DNA of 64,000 bases. It comes from Caldifarciminota bacterium (GTDB lineage: Bacteria > Hydrothermota > UBA3073). A model generated the notes under the pieces. That model did not search any database and had not been told where the DNA came from. It saw nothing but the letters and a program-made list of their open reading frames with translations. This document shows positions 16,033 to 24,415 of this stretch, piece by piece (the first letter of the stretch is position 1; each line of letters opens with the position of its first letter). Made by a program: the position numbers and the translations under genes. Location of the stretch: contig JAUWGP010000011.1 in the NCBI GenBank assembly GCA_030606335.1, positions 1 through 64,000 of the forward strand, in the 5' to 3' direction.

Positions 16033-17811
16033 TCATTCTCTTACACAAAGAAAAGCCTCCTTAGGTATCTCCACCATACCTATGCGTTTCATCTTCTTCT
16101 TACCCTCTTTCTGCCTTTCAAGTAGTTTTCGCTTCCTTGTTACATCTCCCCCATAGCACTTTGCTGTTACATCCTTTCTTATTGGAGCAACTCTCGACTT
16201 TGCAATTATCCTTCCATTACTGGCTGCCTGTATGATAACCTCAAATAACTGTCTGTGTATAACTTGTTTCAATCTTCTAACAAGTCTTACTGCATCAAAA
16301 TATGCATTATCTCTTATAACTATACTCGAAAGGGCATCAACCTGTTTACTATTTACCAGTATATCTACTTTAACAAAGTCACCAGATCTGTATTCCAGAA
16401 ACTCATAGTCAAGTGAAGCAAAACCTTGCGATATTGACTTCAATGTGTCATAAAAATCAAAAATCAGCTCTGAGAGAGGAATTTCATATTCTATCTCCAC
16501 CATATTCTCTCTGTGATAGAATATAGATTTCTGTATTCCTCTCCTCTTCTCACAGAGCTTGAGTATACTCCCAATATACCCCGGGGGTGTAAATATCTTT
16601 GCCTTTACAACAGGTTCCTCTATAACATTTATCTCTATAGGCTTAGGCATTTGACCGGGATTCTCCACCCATTCAGTATCTCCATTCTGCATCTTAACCT
16701 TATACCTTATATTTGGAGATGTGGAGATTATAGAGATATTCATTTCTCTCTCAAGTCTCTCTTCGATAATCTTCTTGTGTAACATCCCAAGAAACCCACA
16801 TCTGAAGCCAAACCCTAATGCAACTGAAGTCTCTGGCTCATAAATAAGGCTTGAATCTGTCAACACAAGTTTTTCAAGGGCATCTTTCAATGAATTGTAT
16901 TTCTCCCCATCTGCGGGATATATCCCGGCATAAACATATGGAGTTACCTCACGATAGCCCGGTAATGGTTTGACATTTTGACTTTTGACTTTTGACTTTT
17001 GACTTTCTATTACCGTGTCTCCTGTCTTTATATCCTTAGCACCTCTTATGTTGCATATTATATATCCCACATCACCAGTTTGAAGGATTTCTGATTTTAC
17101 CTTTTTAGGGGAAAAATATCCTACCTCCTGAACCTCAAAGTTCTTACCACTTTTAATGAACCTAACGTTAATGCCAGTTTCTATACTACCACTCATAATT
17201 CTCAGATACGGTATTGCACCTCTGTACTCGTCATAGTATGAATCAAATATTAATGCCTTAAGTGTAGAACCACTATCATGAGGTGGGGGAATTTTCTCTA
17301 CTATCCGCTCCATTAGATTCTCTATCCCCCATCCGTTCTTAGCAGATACAAGGAGTATCTCCTCCTCTTCCACATTAAGAAGGTCGATAATCTCTTCTTT
17401 TATATCCTCGATATGTGCATTGGGTAAATCTATCTTATTAATAACCGGAATGATTGTAAGTCCTACATCGAGAGCCATATAAAGATTACTCACAGTCTGC
17501 GCCTGTACACCCTGAACAGCATCAACAATAAGAACTGCACCCTCACAAGCAACCAAACTTCTTGTCACCTCATATGAAAAATCAACATGTCCAGGAGTAT
17601 CTATTAGGTTAAAAATAAAACCCTTGTACTTCATCCTTGTGGGATGTGCCTTTATTGTTATTCCATGCTCCCGTTCAAGTTCCATGGCATCTAAAACCTG
17701 ATCTCTCATAAGTCTTTTCGGGATGGTGCCTGTAATTTCAAGCATCCTATCCGCAAGGGTAGATTTCCCATGGTCTATATGAGCAATTATACAGAAGTTT
17801 CGTTTATTCAT
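16033..17811 (-). CDS. lepA: elongation factor 4 (LepA)
   Basis: 592 aa. The GTPase domain begins CIIAHIDHGKSTLADR (P-loop) with DTPGHVDFSYEV and NKIDLP. Domains II, III and V follow, then the LepA-specific C-terminal domain with CYGGDVTRKRKLLERQKEGK. EF4 binds stalled or misreading ribosomes and affects translocation. An unusual feature is the linker before KPLPGY: it is several residues longer than in E. coli LepA and reads ESQKSKVKSQN, encoded by four tandem copies of the heptamer TTGACTT (plus-strand view). Its downstream position in folK-panC-lepA suggests one transcript from the promoter at 19462. Confidence 0.96.
   Translation of the reverse strand: MNKRNFCIIAHIDHGKSTLADRMLEITGTIPKRLMRDQVLDAMELEREHGITIKAHPTRMKYKGFIFNLIDTPGHVDFSYEVTRSLVACEGAVLIVDAVQGVQAQTVSNLYMALDVGLTIIPVINKIDLPNAHIEDIKEEIIDLLNVEEEEILLVSAKNGWGIENLMERIVEKIPPPHDSGSTLKALIFDSYYDEYRGAIPYLRIMSGSIETGINVRFIKSGKNFEVQEVGYFSPKKVKSEILQTGDVGYIICNIRGAKDIKTGDTVIESQKSKVKSQNVKPLPGYREVTPYVYAGIYPADGEKYNSLKDALEKLVLTDSSLIYEPETSVALGFGFRCGFLGMLHKKIIEERLEREMNISIISTSPNIRYKVKMQNGDTEWVENPGQMPKPIEINVIEEPVVKAKIFTPPGYIGSILKLCEKRRGIQKSIFYHRENMVEIEYEIPLSELIFDFYDTLKSISQGFASLDYEFLEYRSGDFVKVDILVNSKQVDALSSIVIRDNAYFDAVRLVRRLKQVIHRQLFEVIIQAASNGRIIAKSRVAPIRKDVTAKCYGGDVTRKRKLLERQKEGKKKMKRIGMVEIPKEAFLCVRE
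16971..17006. repeat. heptanucleotide tract inside lepA
   Basis: Four perfect TTGACTT units plus a degenerate fifth. The same motif recurs in intergenic DNA at about 40850-40893 and, as GTCAAAA units, in the wzi-like gene at 37065. A change of one 7-bp unit would shift the frame. Confidence 0.8.
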
Positions 17812-18024
17812 AATTCTTTTGCCACCAAGGCGCGAAGGGTTTATCTGGTTTGTTTGGTTTATCTTGTTTATTTAGTTGTTAGTGCATAGTGCTTACTACA
17901 TCCTCTCCCTTTGCTCCGATTCTCCGTTTCAACTATTCTCTCTCTCTACGCCTTACGCTTTACGCTTTTCCCTCTTCGCGACTGGGAAGTCGCTCCTACA
18001 TTCCCTCCGTCAAACGACGGACTC
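17812..18024. other. repeat-filled gap between lepA and panC
   Basis: Contains a CCACCAAGGCGCGAAGG fragment (relatives at 45660 and 59799), the hairpin GCGACTGGGAAGTCGC at 17976 and the palindromic GTCAAACGAC segment. The long ORF in the track (17889-18362) is antisense to panC and is not credible. Confidence 0.5.
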
Positions 18025-18885
18025 CTACCTTCTCTGAAATCTCTCTGGAATTACTACTATGCTGTCAATTAGTCTGGTCCTACCAAAATAAACTGCAAGG
18101 GCAAGTAGTACCGGTCCCTCTATTCTCTCTACGAGTTTTAGATTTTGGCTATCGACCACCTCTATATACTCAATTCGTGCAGTCGTTTTCTTCTCTATCA
18201 TATTCTGTATTGCTTTTACGACCTTATATGCATCGTTCTCGCCCTCTTCAATCAATTTCTTTCCAAAAAGTAAGGCTTGATAAAGAACTGCAGCGTCTTT
18301 CCTTTCCCTATTATTTAAGTATATATTTCTTGAAGAGACCGCAAGACCATCATCTTCTCTAACCGTAGGAGATGTAACTATCTCAATATCAAGGTTCGTA
18401 TCAGAAACCATTTTTTTAATCATAATCACCTGTTGGTAATCTTTCTCTCCAAATACTGCAAGTTGGGGTCTCACGATGTTAAAAAGCTTCATACATACAG
18501 TTGCTACTCCCCTCATATGTCCGTGTCTTCTTGCACCACAGAGTGTGGTATCAAATCCTTCCACCTCAACATTGGTAGAATAACCCTGAGGATAAAAATC
18601 TCCGACATCTGGATAAAAGAGTATATCACATTCTACCTCCTCCAGGAGTCGTCTATCATGTTCAAAATCCCTTGGATAGGTTTTGATATCCTCAGATGGA
18701 CCAAATTGCTTTGGGTTTACGAATATACTAACTACAACAATGTCAGACATTGATCTTGCCCTATCAACAAGAGAAAGATGACCTCTGTGTAAGAAACCCA
18801 TTGTAGGTACAAATCCTATATACCTATTCTTGTGAAGTTTTCCAGATAGGGTCTGCATATTTTTTACAGTAGTAATTATCTCCAT
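18025..18885 (-). CDS. panC: pantothenate synthetase
   Basis: 286 aa, usual length. The nucleotidyltransferase HIGH-type signature is PTMGFLHRGH, with substrate and ATP contacts in FGEKDYQQ and the KMSK-like AVSSRNIYL region. The enzyme condenses pantoate and beta-alanine with ATP to give pantothenate, precursor of CoA. CoaD for a later step is at 49221. The start MEIITTVKN lies 62 nt inside the 3' end of folK, so translation of the two is overlapping and probably coupled. Confidence 0.95.
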   Translation of the reverse strand: MEIITTVKNMQTLSGKLHKNRYIGFVPTMGFLHRGHLSLVDRARSMSDIVVVSIFVNPKQFGPSEDIKTYPRDFEHDRRLLEEVECDILFYPDVGDFYPQGYSTNVEVEGFDTTLCGARRHGHMRGVATVCMKLFNIVRPQLAVFGEKDYQQVIMIKKMVSDTNLDIEIVTSPTVREDDGLAVSSRNIYLNNRERKDAAVLYQALLFGKKLIEEGENDAYKVVKAIQNMIEKKTTARIEYIEVVDSQNLKLVERIEGPVLLALAVYFGRTRLIDSIVVIPERFQRR

Positions 18886-19333
18886 ATATCCTATTGTATA
18901 ACTCTGTTATTGAAACCTTCTCTACTGGATGTACTAAAAAAGGAGCTATTTCCTTTAATGGCACAAGCACAAATAGCCTCTTGGCTAATCTGGGATGCGG
19001 TATAACGAGATTCGGGTAATTAATAAGCTTATCCCCAAAAAACAATATATCTATATCAATTGTTCTTGGACCAAACCTCCTGCTAACCTTTCTGCCAAGA
19101 TTGGTCTCTATCTTTTTTATATATTCGAGGAGTTCAAATGGCGAGTTATGGGAGAACTTAAATTCTAAGACACAGTTAAGAAACATTGGCTGCGATGTCT
19201 CTTCTACAGGCTCTGTTTCATAAACAGATGAAACCTTTATGACTCTCCCATAATCGGAAAGATGTTCCGAAGCTTCTTTAAGTTTTTTTAATCTTTGTCC
19301 TAAATTTGACCCCAGACTAAGGTATGTCAACAA
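18824..19333 (-). CDS. folK: 2-amino-4-hydroxy-6-hydroxymethyldihydropteridine pyrophosphokinase
   Basis: 169 aa. HPPK signature residues: LSLGSNLGQR at the N-terminus, YETEPV, and the catalytic stretch RFGPRTIDIDILFFGD. It transfers pyrophosphate from ATP to the pterin in folate synthesis. The start codon is TTG at 19333: an in-frame TGA lies directly upstream, and AAGGAGGGTGATATTGA places a good ribosome binding site 10 nt before it. The C-terminal 20 codons overlap the start of panC. First gene of folK-panC-lepA. Confidence 0.93.
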   Translation of the reverse strand: MLTYLSLGSNLGQRLKKLKEASEHLSDYGRVIKVSSVYETEPVEETSQPMFLNCVLEFKFSHNSPFELLEYIKKIETNLGRKVSRRFGPRTIDIDILFFGDKLINYPNLVIPHPRLAKRLFVLVPLKEIAPFLVHPVEKVSITELYNRIYGDNYYCKKYADPIWKTSQE

Positions 19334-19461
19334 TCAATATCACCCTCCTTAAACCCTTCGAAGAATGAAAAAACTAAAAATATCAATATCGTAAGTATAT
19401 GTATTATAAAAAGATAGAGACCATTTTTAAAAACAATTTACTCTATACATTCCCATTATAT

Positions 19462-19490
19462 ATTATAACACAAATTTGGTAAAATTGCAA
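19462..19490 (-). promoter_or_regulatory. promoter for folK-panC-lepA
   Basis: On the minus strand TTGCAA, 17 nt, TATAAT, placed about 130 bp upstream of the folK start. Confidence 0.65.
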
Positions 19491-19527
19491 GTTTTTTTTT
19501 AAATTTTTAACTATTTGTTTAAAATAC

Positions 19528-19556
19528 TTGACAAAGATGTAATTTTGTAGTAAAAT
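19528..19556 (+). promoter_or_regulatory. promoter for ftcD
   Basis: TTGACA, exactly 17 nt, TAAAAT. The 5' leader of about 210 nt to the ftcD start contains a CACAGAAG repeat, a CCCGCTGTGGCGGG hairpin and a CCTGTTAAATA element. Confidence 0.65.
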
Positions 19557-19669
19557 AAACCACAGAAGTCACAGAGGAAATATTAAATATAAAAAATCAA
19601 ATATTAAAATGATCCCGCTGTGGCGGGACAAATAAAAATTCAAAAATTCTCTGAACCCTCTACGTTTCT

Positions 19670-19721
19670 CCTGTTAAATAAAGTACCAGGAGTAATTTAA
19701 TCTTGTAACTATTTAACAGGG
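19670..19721. repeat. CCTGTTAAATA inverted-end element, copy c
   Basis: 52 bp with ends CCTGTTAAATA / TATTTAACAGG. It matches copies a and b through AAGTACCAGGAGT, then lacks about 10 bp of the interior. It would form a hairpin in the ftcD leader. Confidence 0.7.
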
Positions 19722-19773
19722 TGAATCTTCGGTTAAGTCTTTCACACTACATGATTACTCAATGGGGGTATAT

Positions 19774-21444
19774 ATGGCTCTTGTAGAATGTGTACCAAAT
19801 TTTTCTGAGGGAAGGGATAAAAACATAATCAAGGCGATAACTGACGAGATTAAGGCAACAGAGAATGTCACGCTTCTTGATGTAGATCCCGGTGAAGCGA
19901 CAAATAGAACTGTGGTAACCTTAGCTGGAACTCCTGATGGTGTAATCGAGGCATCCTTCAATGCAATAAAGAAGGCAAAAGAATTAATAGATATGTCCAA
20001 ACATCATGGAGCACACCCGAGAATGGGTGCGGCTGATGTGTGTCCACTTGTTCCGATATCCGGAATTACGATAGAGGAATGTGTCGAGCTTGCACATAAA
20101 CTTGCAAAAAGGGTGGGCGATGAGCTGAATATCCCTGTCTACCTTTATGAGTATGCCGCAACATCACCAAATAGAAAAAGCCTTGCAGACGTAAGAAAAG
20201 GAGAGTATGAAGCACTTGAAGAGAAGTTAAAAGACCCGTTCTGGGCTCCTGATTATGGACCTGCAAAATTCGATCCCGGTGCCGGGGCAACCATTATTGG
20301 TGTAAGGGAATTTCTTATAGCCTATAATATAGATCTAAATACTCGGGATAAAAAACTTGCCCGTGAAATCGCCCTTAATATTCGTGAAGCTGGTAGGGCT
20401 AAAAGAGATAAGAACGGAAAGATTATTAGAGATGAGAGTGGTAAAGCCATCAAGGTAAATGGAAAACTTAAATGCACAAGAGCAGTAGGTTGGTACATTG
20501 ATGAATACAGTATGGCTCAGGTCTCGATAAATCTTACGGATTATAAGATAACCCCCATATACAGGGTGTTTGATGTCTGTTGTAAAGAGGCAGATAAAAT
20601 CGGTTTAAGGGTAACAGGAAGTGAGATAGTAGGTTTAATACCAAGAGATGCACTCTTAGAAGCTGGAAAATACTATCTATCCAAACAGGGTAAGACACCC
20701 GGAGTACCTGAAAAAGAACTCATTAGAATAGCTATTCAAACCCTTGGACTATCAGATGTTAAACCATTTATCCCCGAAGAAAAGGTAATTGAGTACAGAG
20801 TAGAAAGTAGGAAATCCTTGCTTGATATGAATACAAAAGATTTTATTGATGAAGTATCGATGGACTCACCTGCACCTGGAGGTGGAAGTGTATCAGCACT
20901 CTCTGGTGCCCTTGGTGCAGCTCTTTTGTCAATGGTATGTAGCCTGACTGTGGGAAAAAAGGGTTATGAAGATGTCCAGGAAGGCGTGAAAGAGATCGGA
21001 GTGAAGGCACAAAATTTAAAGAATGAGCTTATGAAACTTGTGGATAATGATACTGAGGCATTTAATGAAATGATGTCTGCAATGAAGCTCCCCAAAAAGA
21101 GTGAAGAGGACAAGAGAAAAAGGGATGAGGAGATAGAAAAGGCTACCCAAAATGCAATCCTTGTGCCTTTGAGGGTTATGCAAGCAAGTAAAGGTATAAT
21201 GGAATGCCTGATGGATGCTGCAGAGATATGTAATGTAAATGCAATATCTGATATTGGTGTTGCAGCTCTTGAGGCAATCACTGCAGCCAGTGGAGCTGGA
21301 TTAAATGTCGATATAAACATTCAAAATGTACAGGATGAAAAATTTAAAAAAGAGACAACCATCGAGAGGGAAGAGATAGAGAAATATATAGAGACTAATA
21401 TGAAAGAGATAGAAAATATTGTAAAAAAGAGAATGAAAGGTTAA
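19774..21444 (+). CDS. ftcD: bifunctional glutamate formimidoyltransferase / formimidoyl-THF cyclodeaminase
   Basis: 556 aa from MALVECVPNFSEGRD. The track start four codons earlier places the G-run ribosome binding site inside the coding region. Residues 1-320 are the formiminotransferase N and C subdomains (PNFSEGRD, HHGAHPRMGAADV with the catalytic histidine region). Residues about 345-556 are the cyclodeaminase (FIDEVSMDSPAPGGGSVSAL). The fusion moves a formimino group from formiminoglutamate to tetrahydrofolate and converts it to methenyl-THF plus ammonia, the last steps of histidine breakdown and a C1 source. No hutH/U/I gene is in the window. Same fused order as the vertebrate enzyme. 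Confidence 0.94.
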   Translation: MALVECVPNFSEGRDKNIIKAITDEIKATENVTLLDVDPGEATNRTVVTLAGTPDGVIEASFNAIKKAKELIDMSKHHGAHPRMGAADVCPLVPISGITIEECVELAHKLAKRVGDELNIPVYLYEYAATSPNRKSLADVRKGEYEALEEKLKDPFWAPDYGPAKFDPGAGATIIGVREFLIAYNIDLNTRDKKLAREIALNIREAGRAKRDKNGKIIRDESGKAIKVNGKLKCTRAVGWYIDEYSMAQVSINLTDYKITPIYRVFDVCCKEADKIGLRVTGSEIVGLIPRDALLEAGKYYLSKQGKTPGVPEKELIRIAIQTLGLSDVKPFIPEEKVIEYRVESRKSLLDMNTKDFIDEVSMDSPAPGGGSVSALSGALGAALLSMVCSLTVGKKGYEDVQEGVKEIGVKAQNLKNELMKLVDNDTEAFNEMMSAMKLPKKSEEDKRKRDEEIEKATQNAILVPLRVMQASKGIMECLMDAAEICNVNAISDIGVAALEAITAASGAGLNVDINIQNVQDEKFKKETTIEREEIEKYIETNMKEIENIVKKRMKG

Positions 21445-21483
21445 CGGATTGACAGGATATTTTTTGGTTTTCACGTTAGCTAT

Positions 21484-21520
21484 CCGATAAATCCCTGCCT
21501 ACCGGCAGGCAGGCGCTTAA
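21484..21520. repeat. TGCCTACCGGCAGGCA palindromic repeat
   Basis: CCTGCCTACCGGCAGGCAGG forms a hairpin. Relatives are at 15800 (GCCTGCCTGCCGGTAGGC) and 51450 (CTGCCGATAGGCAG). It follows ftcD and could weakly terminate, though no T-run follows directly. Confidence 0.5.
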
Positions 21521-21562
21521 CATGCTGAAAAAAATTAATAAAAAATCCGTTGAATTTTTTTC

Positions 21563-21591
21563 TTGACATTTCGAAAATTTGAGTGTATAAT
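21563..21591 (+). promoter_or_regulatory. near-consensus sigma-70 promoter of the polysaccharide locus
   Basis: TTGACA, exactly 17 nt, TATAAT: both hexamers perfect. It is followed by about 195 nt of leader before the first gene at 21791. Confidence 0.85.
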
Positions 21592-21669
21592 TCAGGTGTC
21601 AGGTTTTATGTGTCAGGTAAATATACAAATTTGATTTTATATATAACTGGGGGTGCCTATAGTATATTA

Positions 21670-21771
21670 GGGTATGCGGCCTGGTAAATATTAAACAATT
21701 CCCAAAATGGCCATTACCCATATATATTTTTATAGGTATTATTTTTGCCAGGCTTTGGTCTGGCATTTTTT
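21670..21771 (+). promoter_or_regulatory. candidate attenuator/antiterminator leader of the polysaccharide locus
   Basis: Three mutually exclusive pairings can be drawn. (1) An upstream hairpin pairs GGGTA (21670-21674) with TACCC (21715-21719), and inside it GGCC (21678-21681) with GGCC (21709-21712). (2) An antiterminator pairs GCCTGGTAAA (21679-21688) with TTTGCCAGGC (21744-21753), ten base pairs with one G-U. (3) The terminator 21746-21771. Pairing 2 destroys the terminator, and pairing 1 blocks 2. This is the logic of a riboswitch or protein-controlled attenuator. No known riboswitch consensus was recognised. Confidence 0.55.
21746..21771 (+). terminator. intrinsic terminator upstream of the first polysaccharide gene
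   Basis: TGCCAG, 8-nt loop, CTGGCA, then TTTTTT. It stands between the strong promoter and the first gene. It also overlaps the first codons of the track ORF that begins at 21707, which argues for the later start at 21791. Confidence 0.75.
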
Positions 21772-21790
21772 ATACATTATAACCACAGGA

Positions 21791-22867
21791 ATGAAAATTA
21801 CATTTATACTCCCTTTTATAAGATTAACTGGTGGAATTAAATCCACCTTCCATCTGGCTCTTGAGTTAAAAAAACAAGGACACATAGTTAAACTGGTTTA
21901 CCCTTTAATTCCCCTCTCTTTTGGATATGAATCATACAGATACAAACATCTTAAAGAGAGAACCAGAAAATTTAAGAAAGCCCTTCTTAACTGGAAAAAA
22001 GTAACCTGGTTTAACAAAATCGAACCCCTACTTTTTCCGACACCATCTTTACATAACAGTTTTATCCCGGATGGAGATGTAGTAATTGCAACTGCTTGGC
22101 CAACAGCATACTATGTGTACACATACAAGAGTTCAAAAGGTAAAAAACTGTACTATATTCGAGACTATGAAATATGGAGCGGACCCAAAAATCTTGTCGA
22201 TTCCTCCTATGGGCTTCCTATTCAGAAAATAACTACATCTTCTACATTGGAAAACATTCTATTATCTATGTTTGGTGAAAAAATAATAAGTAAGGTACCC
22301 AATGGTATTGATGTAAGCGAATTCTATAGAAAACCAGGAGAAAAAAATATCAAAAAGAAGATACTTATGCAATATAATCCAACTCCCAGAAAGGGATTCA
22401 AGGATGGTATAAAAGCCTTTGAAATGGTCAAAAGACAATTTCCTGAAATCGAGCTGGTTATGTTTGGTTATCACTCAACCTCACCTATTATAGATGGATA
22501 TGAATACCACCGGTATATTTATGGTGAACCACTACGCAAGCTCTACTCGATCAGTAATATATTCCTTTTCTCGAGCAGAGAAGAAGGGTGGGGGATGCCT
22601 CCAATGGAGGCAATGGCATGTAGATGTCCGGTAGTTGCCACATCCACGGGTGGCATTCCCGATTATACAATATCATCTGAAACATGTTTGGTCTCTCCCC
22701 CATCAAAACCAGAGGCACTTGCTGATAATTTGACTCTTCTACTTGAAAATGAGGAATTAAGGAAAAGAATAGCAACACGAGGTGAGGAATATATAAAAGA
22801 GAATTTTACCTGGCAAAAGTGCGCCAAAAAAATGGAGAAAATATTAATAAACCTTATAGATACTTAA
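21791..22867 (+). CDS. family 4 glycosyltransferase
   Basis: 358 aa from MKITFILPFIRLTGGIKS. AGGA stands just before the ATG, and the track start at 21707 would read through the terminator. Two Rossmann domains: the N-terminal half has a Gly-rich loop (RLTGGIKST). The C-terminal GT1-type domain has VPNGID, NPTPRKG and the nucleotide-sugar-binding EEGWGMPPMEAMACRCPVV. It should transfer a sugar from a nucleotide donor to the growing lipid-linked repeat unit on the cytoplasmic face. Donor and acceptor cannot be deduced. First gene of the polysaccharide locus. Confidence 0.85.
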   Translation: MKITFILPFIRLTGGIKSTFHLALELKKQGHIVKLVYPLIPLSFGYESYRYKHLKERTRKFKKALLNWKKVTWFNKIEPLLFPTPSLHNSFIPDGDVVIATAWPTAYYVYTYKSSKGKKLYYIRDYEIWSGPKNLVDSSYGLPIQKITTSSTLENILLSMFGEKIISKVPNGIDVSEFYRKPGEKNIKKKILMQYNPTPRKGFKDGIKAFEMVKRQFPEIELVMFGYHSTSPIIDGYEYHRYIYGEPLRKLYSISNIFLFSSREEGWGMPPMEAMACRCPVVATSTGGIPDYTISSETCLVSPPSKPEALADNLTLLLENEELRKRIATRGEEYIKENFTWQKCAKKMEKILINLIDT

Positions 22868-22996
22868 CATAATTTAATTAATTTACCATATATGAATTCC
22901 TTTTAAATATTGTTAATAAAGTTGGCGGACTATCTTACAAAAAAGAATAGATAATGACTAATTCAAAGACCTTGATAAAATAATCATCATATAAAT

Positions 22997-24415
22997 ATGT
23001 TTAAGAGAATAATTAAAAATATTACCTATGTATCCACTGCCAGAATAGTAGCAACATTGGTCTCTTTCGCTGCCAATATTTTTCTTGTGCGCTACCTTGG
23101 TAGTATGAAATATGGAATTTACATAACAGTCATAACATATGTAGCCTTTTTTGCCATACTAACGGATATGGGACTACCCACTTTACTCTTAAGGTCAGGG
23201 GGTGAAGACAGGAAATCTCTGGCATCAAGGTTTACAGAAACATTGGTCTTGAAAATTTTCTTATCCGTGTTTGCGTTTCTCCTTATGTATTTAATAGCAG
23301 GAATGCTCAATTATTCAATAGAAATAAAACAATTCAGTATAATCGCATTTCTCACAACCATGCTGGTATCTTTTTCAGCAACTGTAAGGAAATATTTTTA
23401 TATATTTGAGGAATTATCTAAGGAGGCAGCATTTGTAATTGCTAAAGCTGTGCTGCGTTCGTGCTTCATCCTAATCTTGATATATCTTAAAGCACCACTT
23501 TATTATTTTTTCTTTGCATTTTTGTTAGAGTCTACATTAATTGCCTCTATAGCCTTCATTACTGTCTTTAAGAAATATAGAATTAGATTAAATTTCAATA
23601 CAAGAGCAAAGGACTGCCTCTTTTTCCTATGGCAGGCTCTTCCCTTTGCTGCTATATCTCTTCTTGGTATATTACACAGGAAGATAGATATAATTATATT
23701 ATCAAAGATGAGAAATGCAACTGAGGTAGGACTCTATGGTGCAGCATTTAAATTCGTGGATGTTACTCTATTTCTACCCGCTATTTTATCATCTGTTCTA
23801 TTACCAATACTTTCAGGAAATTATGCTCTTGGGGAGAAGAATGAATTCAGAGAGACTACCAATAAAATGCTCAATCTATGTATTACCATGATTATTCCAA
23901 CTGTAATTCTTATAATTTTCTTTTCACCGAAGTTTATTCCCTTTCTTTACAAAAGTGAGTTTGCATCCTCCTCAGTATTTCTATCTATTTTATCCTTTAC
24001 TTTTATCTTCATGTTTCCCAATGCTATTATGGGTACGGTTCTATATGCCCTCAAAAAACAAAATATTATACTCTATAATACATTAGCCTGTTTTGTTTTT
24101 AATGCGTTTATAAATTCTATTTTAATCCCTCGTTATGGTGCATATGCTGCAGCTATAATAGCAGTTCTAACGCAGATATTATTATTTTCGTTAAATTTTA
24201 TTTTCGTATCTAAGCATCTATATAAGATACCTTATGTTTTTCTTTTCAAAATTCCTCTCATATCTGCTCTGTTAATGTCGATATTTTTATATTTTACCCA
24301 GCAATATGTCTGGATATCAATATCAGGAGCCCTTTTTCTCTATTTTACTTTATCATTCCTACTGGGTAGCTTAAAAGTTGAGGATATAAGGAAATTTATA
24401 AAACTGTTTTCATGA
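22997..24415 (+). CDS. polysaccharide flippase (Wzx/MVF family)
   Basis: 472 aa with about 12-14 hydrophobic segments throughout and a typical start: a short basic N-terminus, then TYVSTARIVATLVSFAANIF and VRYLGSMKYG. This pattern defines the polysaccharide-transport/MATE-like flippases that move lipid-linked sugar units across the inner membrane. No ribosome binding site is obvious. The stop overlaps the next start as ATGA, so translation is coupled to the polymerase gene. Confidence 0.85.
   Translation: MFKRIIKNITYVSTARIVATLVSFAANIFLVRYLGSMKYGIYITVITYVAFFAILTDMGLPTLLLRSGGEDRKSLASRFTETLVLKIFLSVFAFLLMYLIAGMLNYSIEIKQFSIIAFLTTMLVSFSATVRKYFYIFEELSKEAAFVIAKAVLRSCFILILIYLKAPLYYFFFAFLLESTLIASIAFITVFKKYRIRLNFNTRAKDCLFFLWQALPFAAISLLGILHRKIDIIILSKMRNATEVGLYGAAFKFVDVTLFLPAILSSVLLPILSGNYALGEKNEFRETTNKMLNLCITMIIPTVILIIFFSPKFIPFLYKSEFASSSVFLSILSFTFIFMFPNAIMGTVLYALKKQNIILYNTLACFVFNAFINSILIPRYGAYAAAIIAVLTQILLFSLNFIFVSKHLYKIPYVFLFKIPLISALLMSIFLYFTQQYVWISISGALFLYFTLSFLLGSLKVEDIRKFIKLFS

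Noticed and set aside
17889-18362. 157-aa ORF antisense to panC
   Set aside because: Shadow of panC plus repeat spacer; Leu/Ser/Tyr-rich with no domain.
21592-21700. c-di-GMP, ZTP or JUMPstart/ops element in the polysaccharide leader
   Set aside because: Conserved core sequences of these elements were not found; only a generic attenuator layout can be supported.
21707-21790. N-terminal extension of the first glycosyltransferase
   Set aside because: These 28 codons run through an intrinsic terminator hairpin, while the family starts at MKITFILP with AGGA before it.
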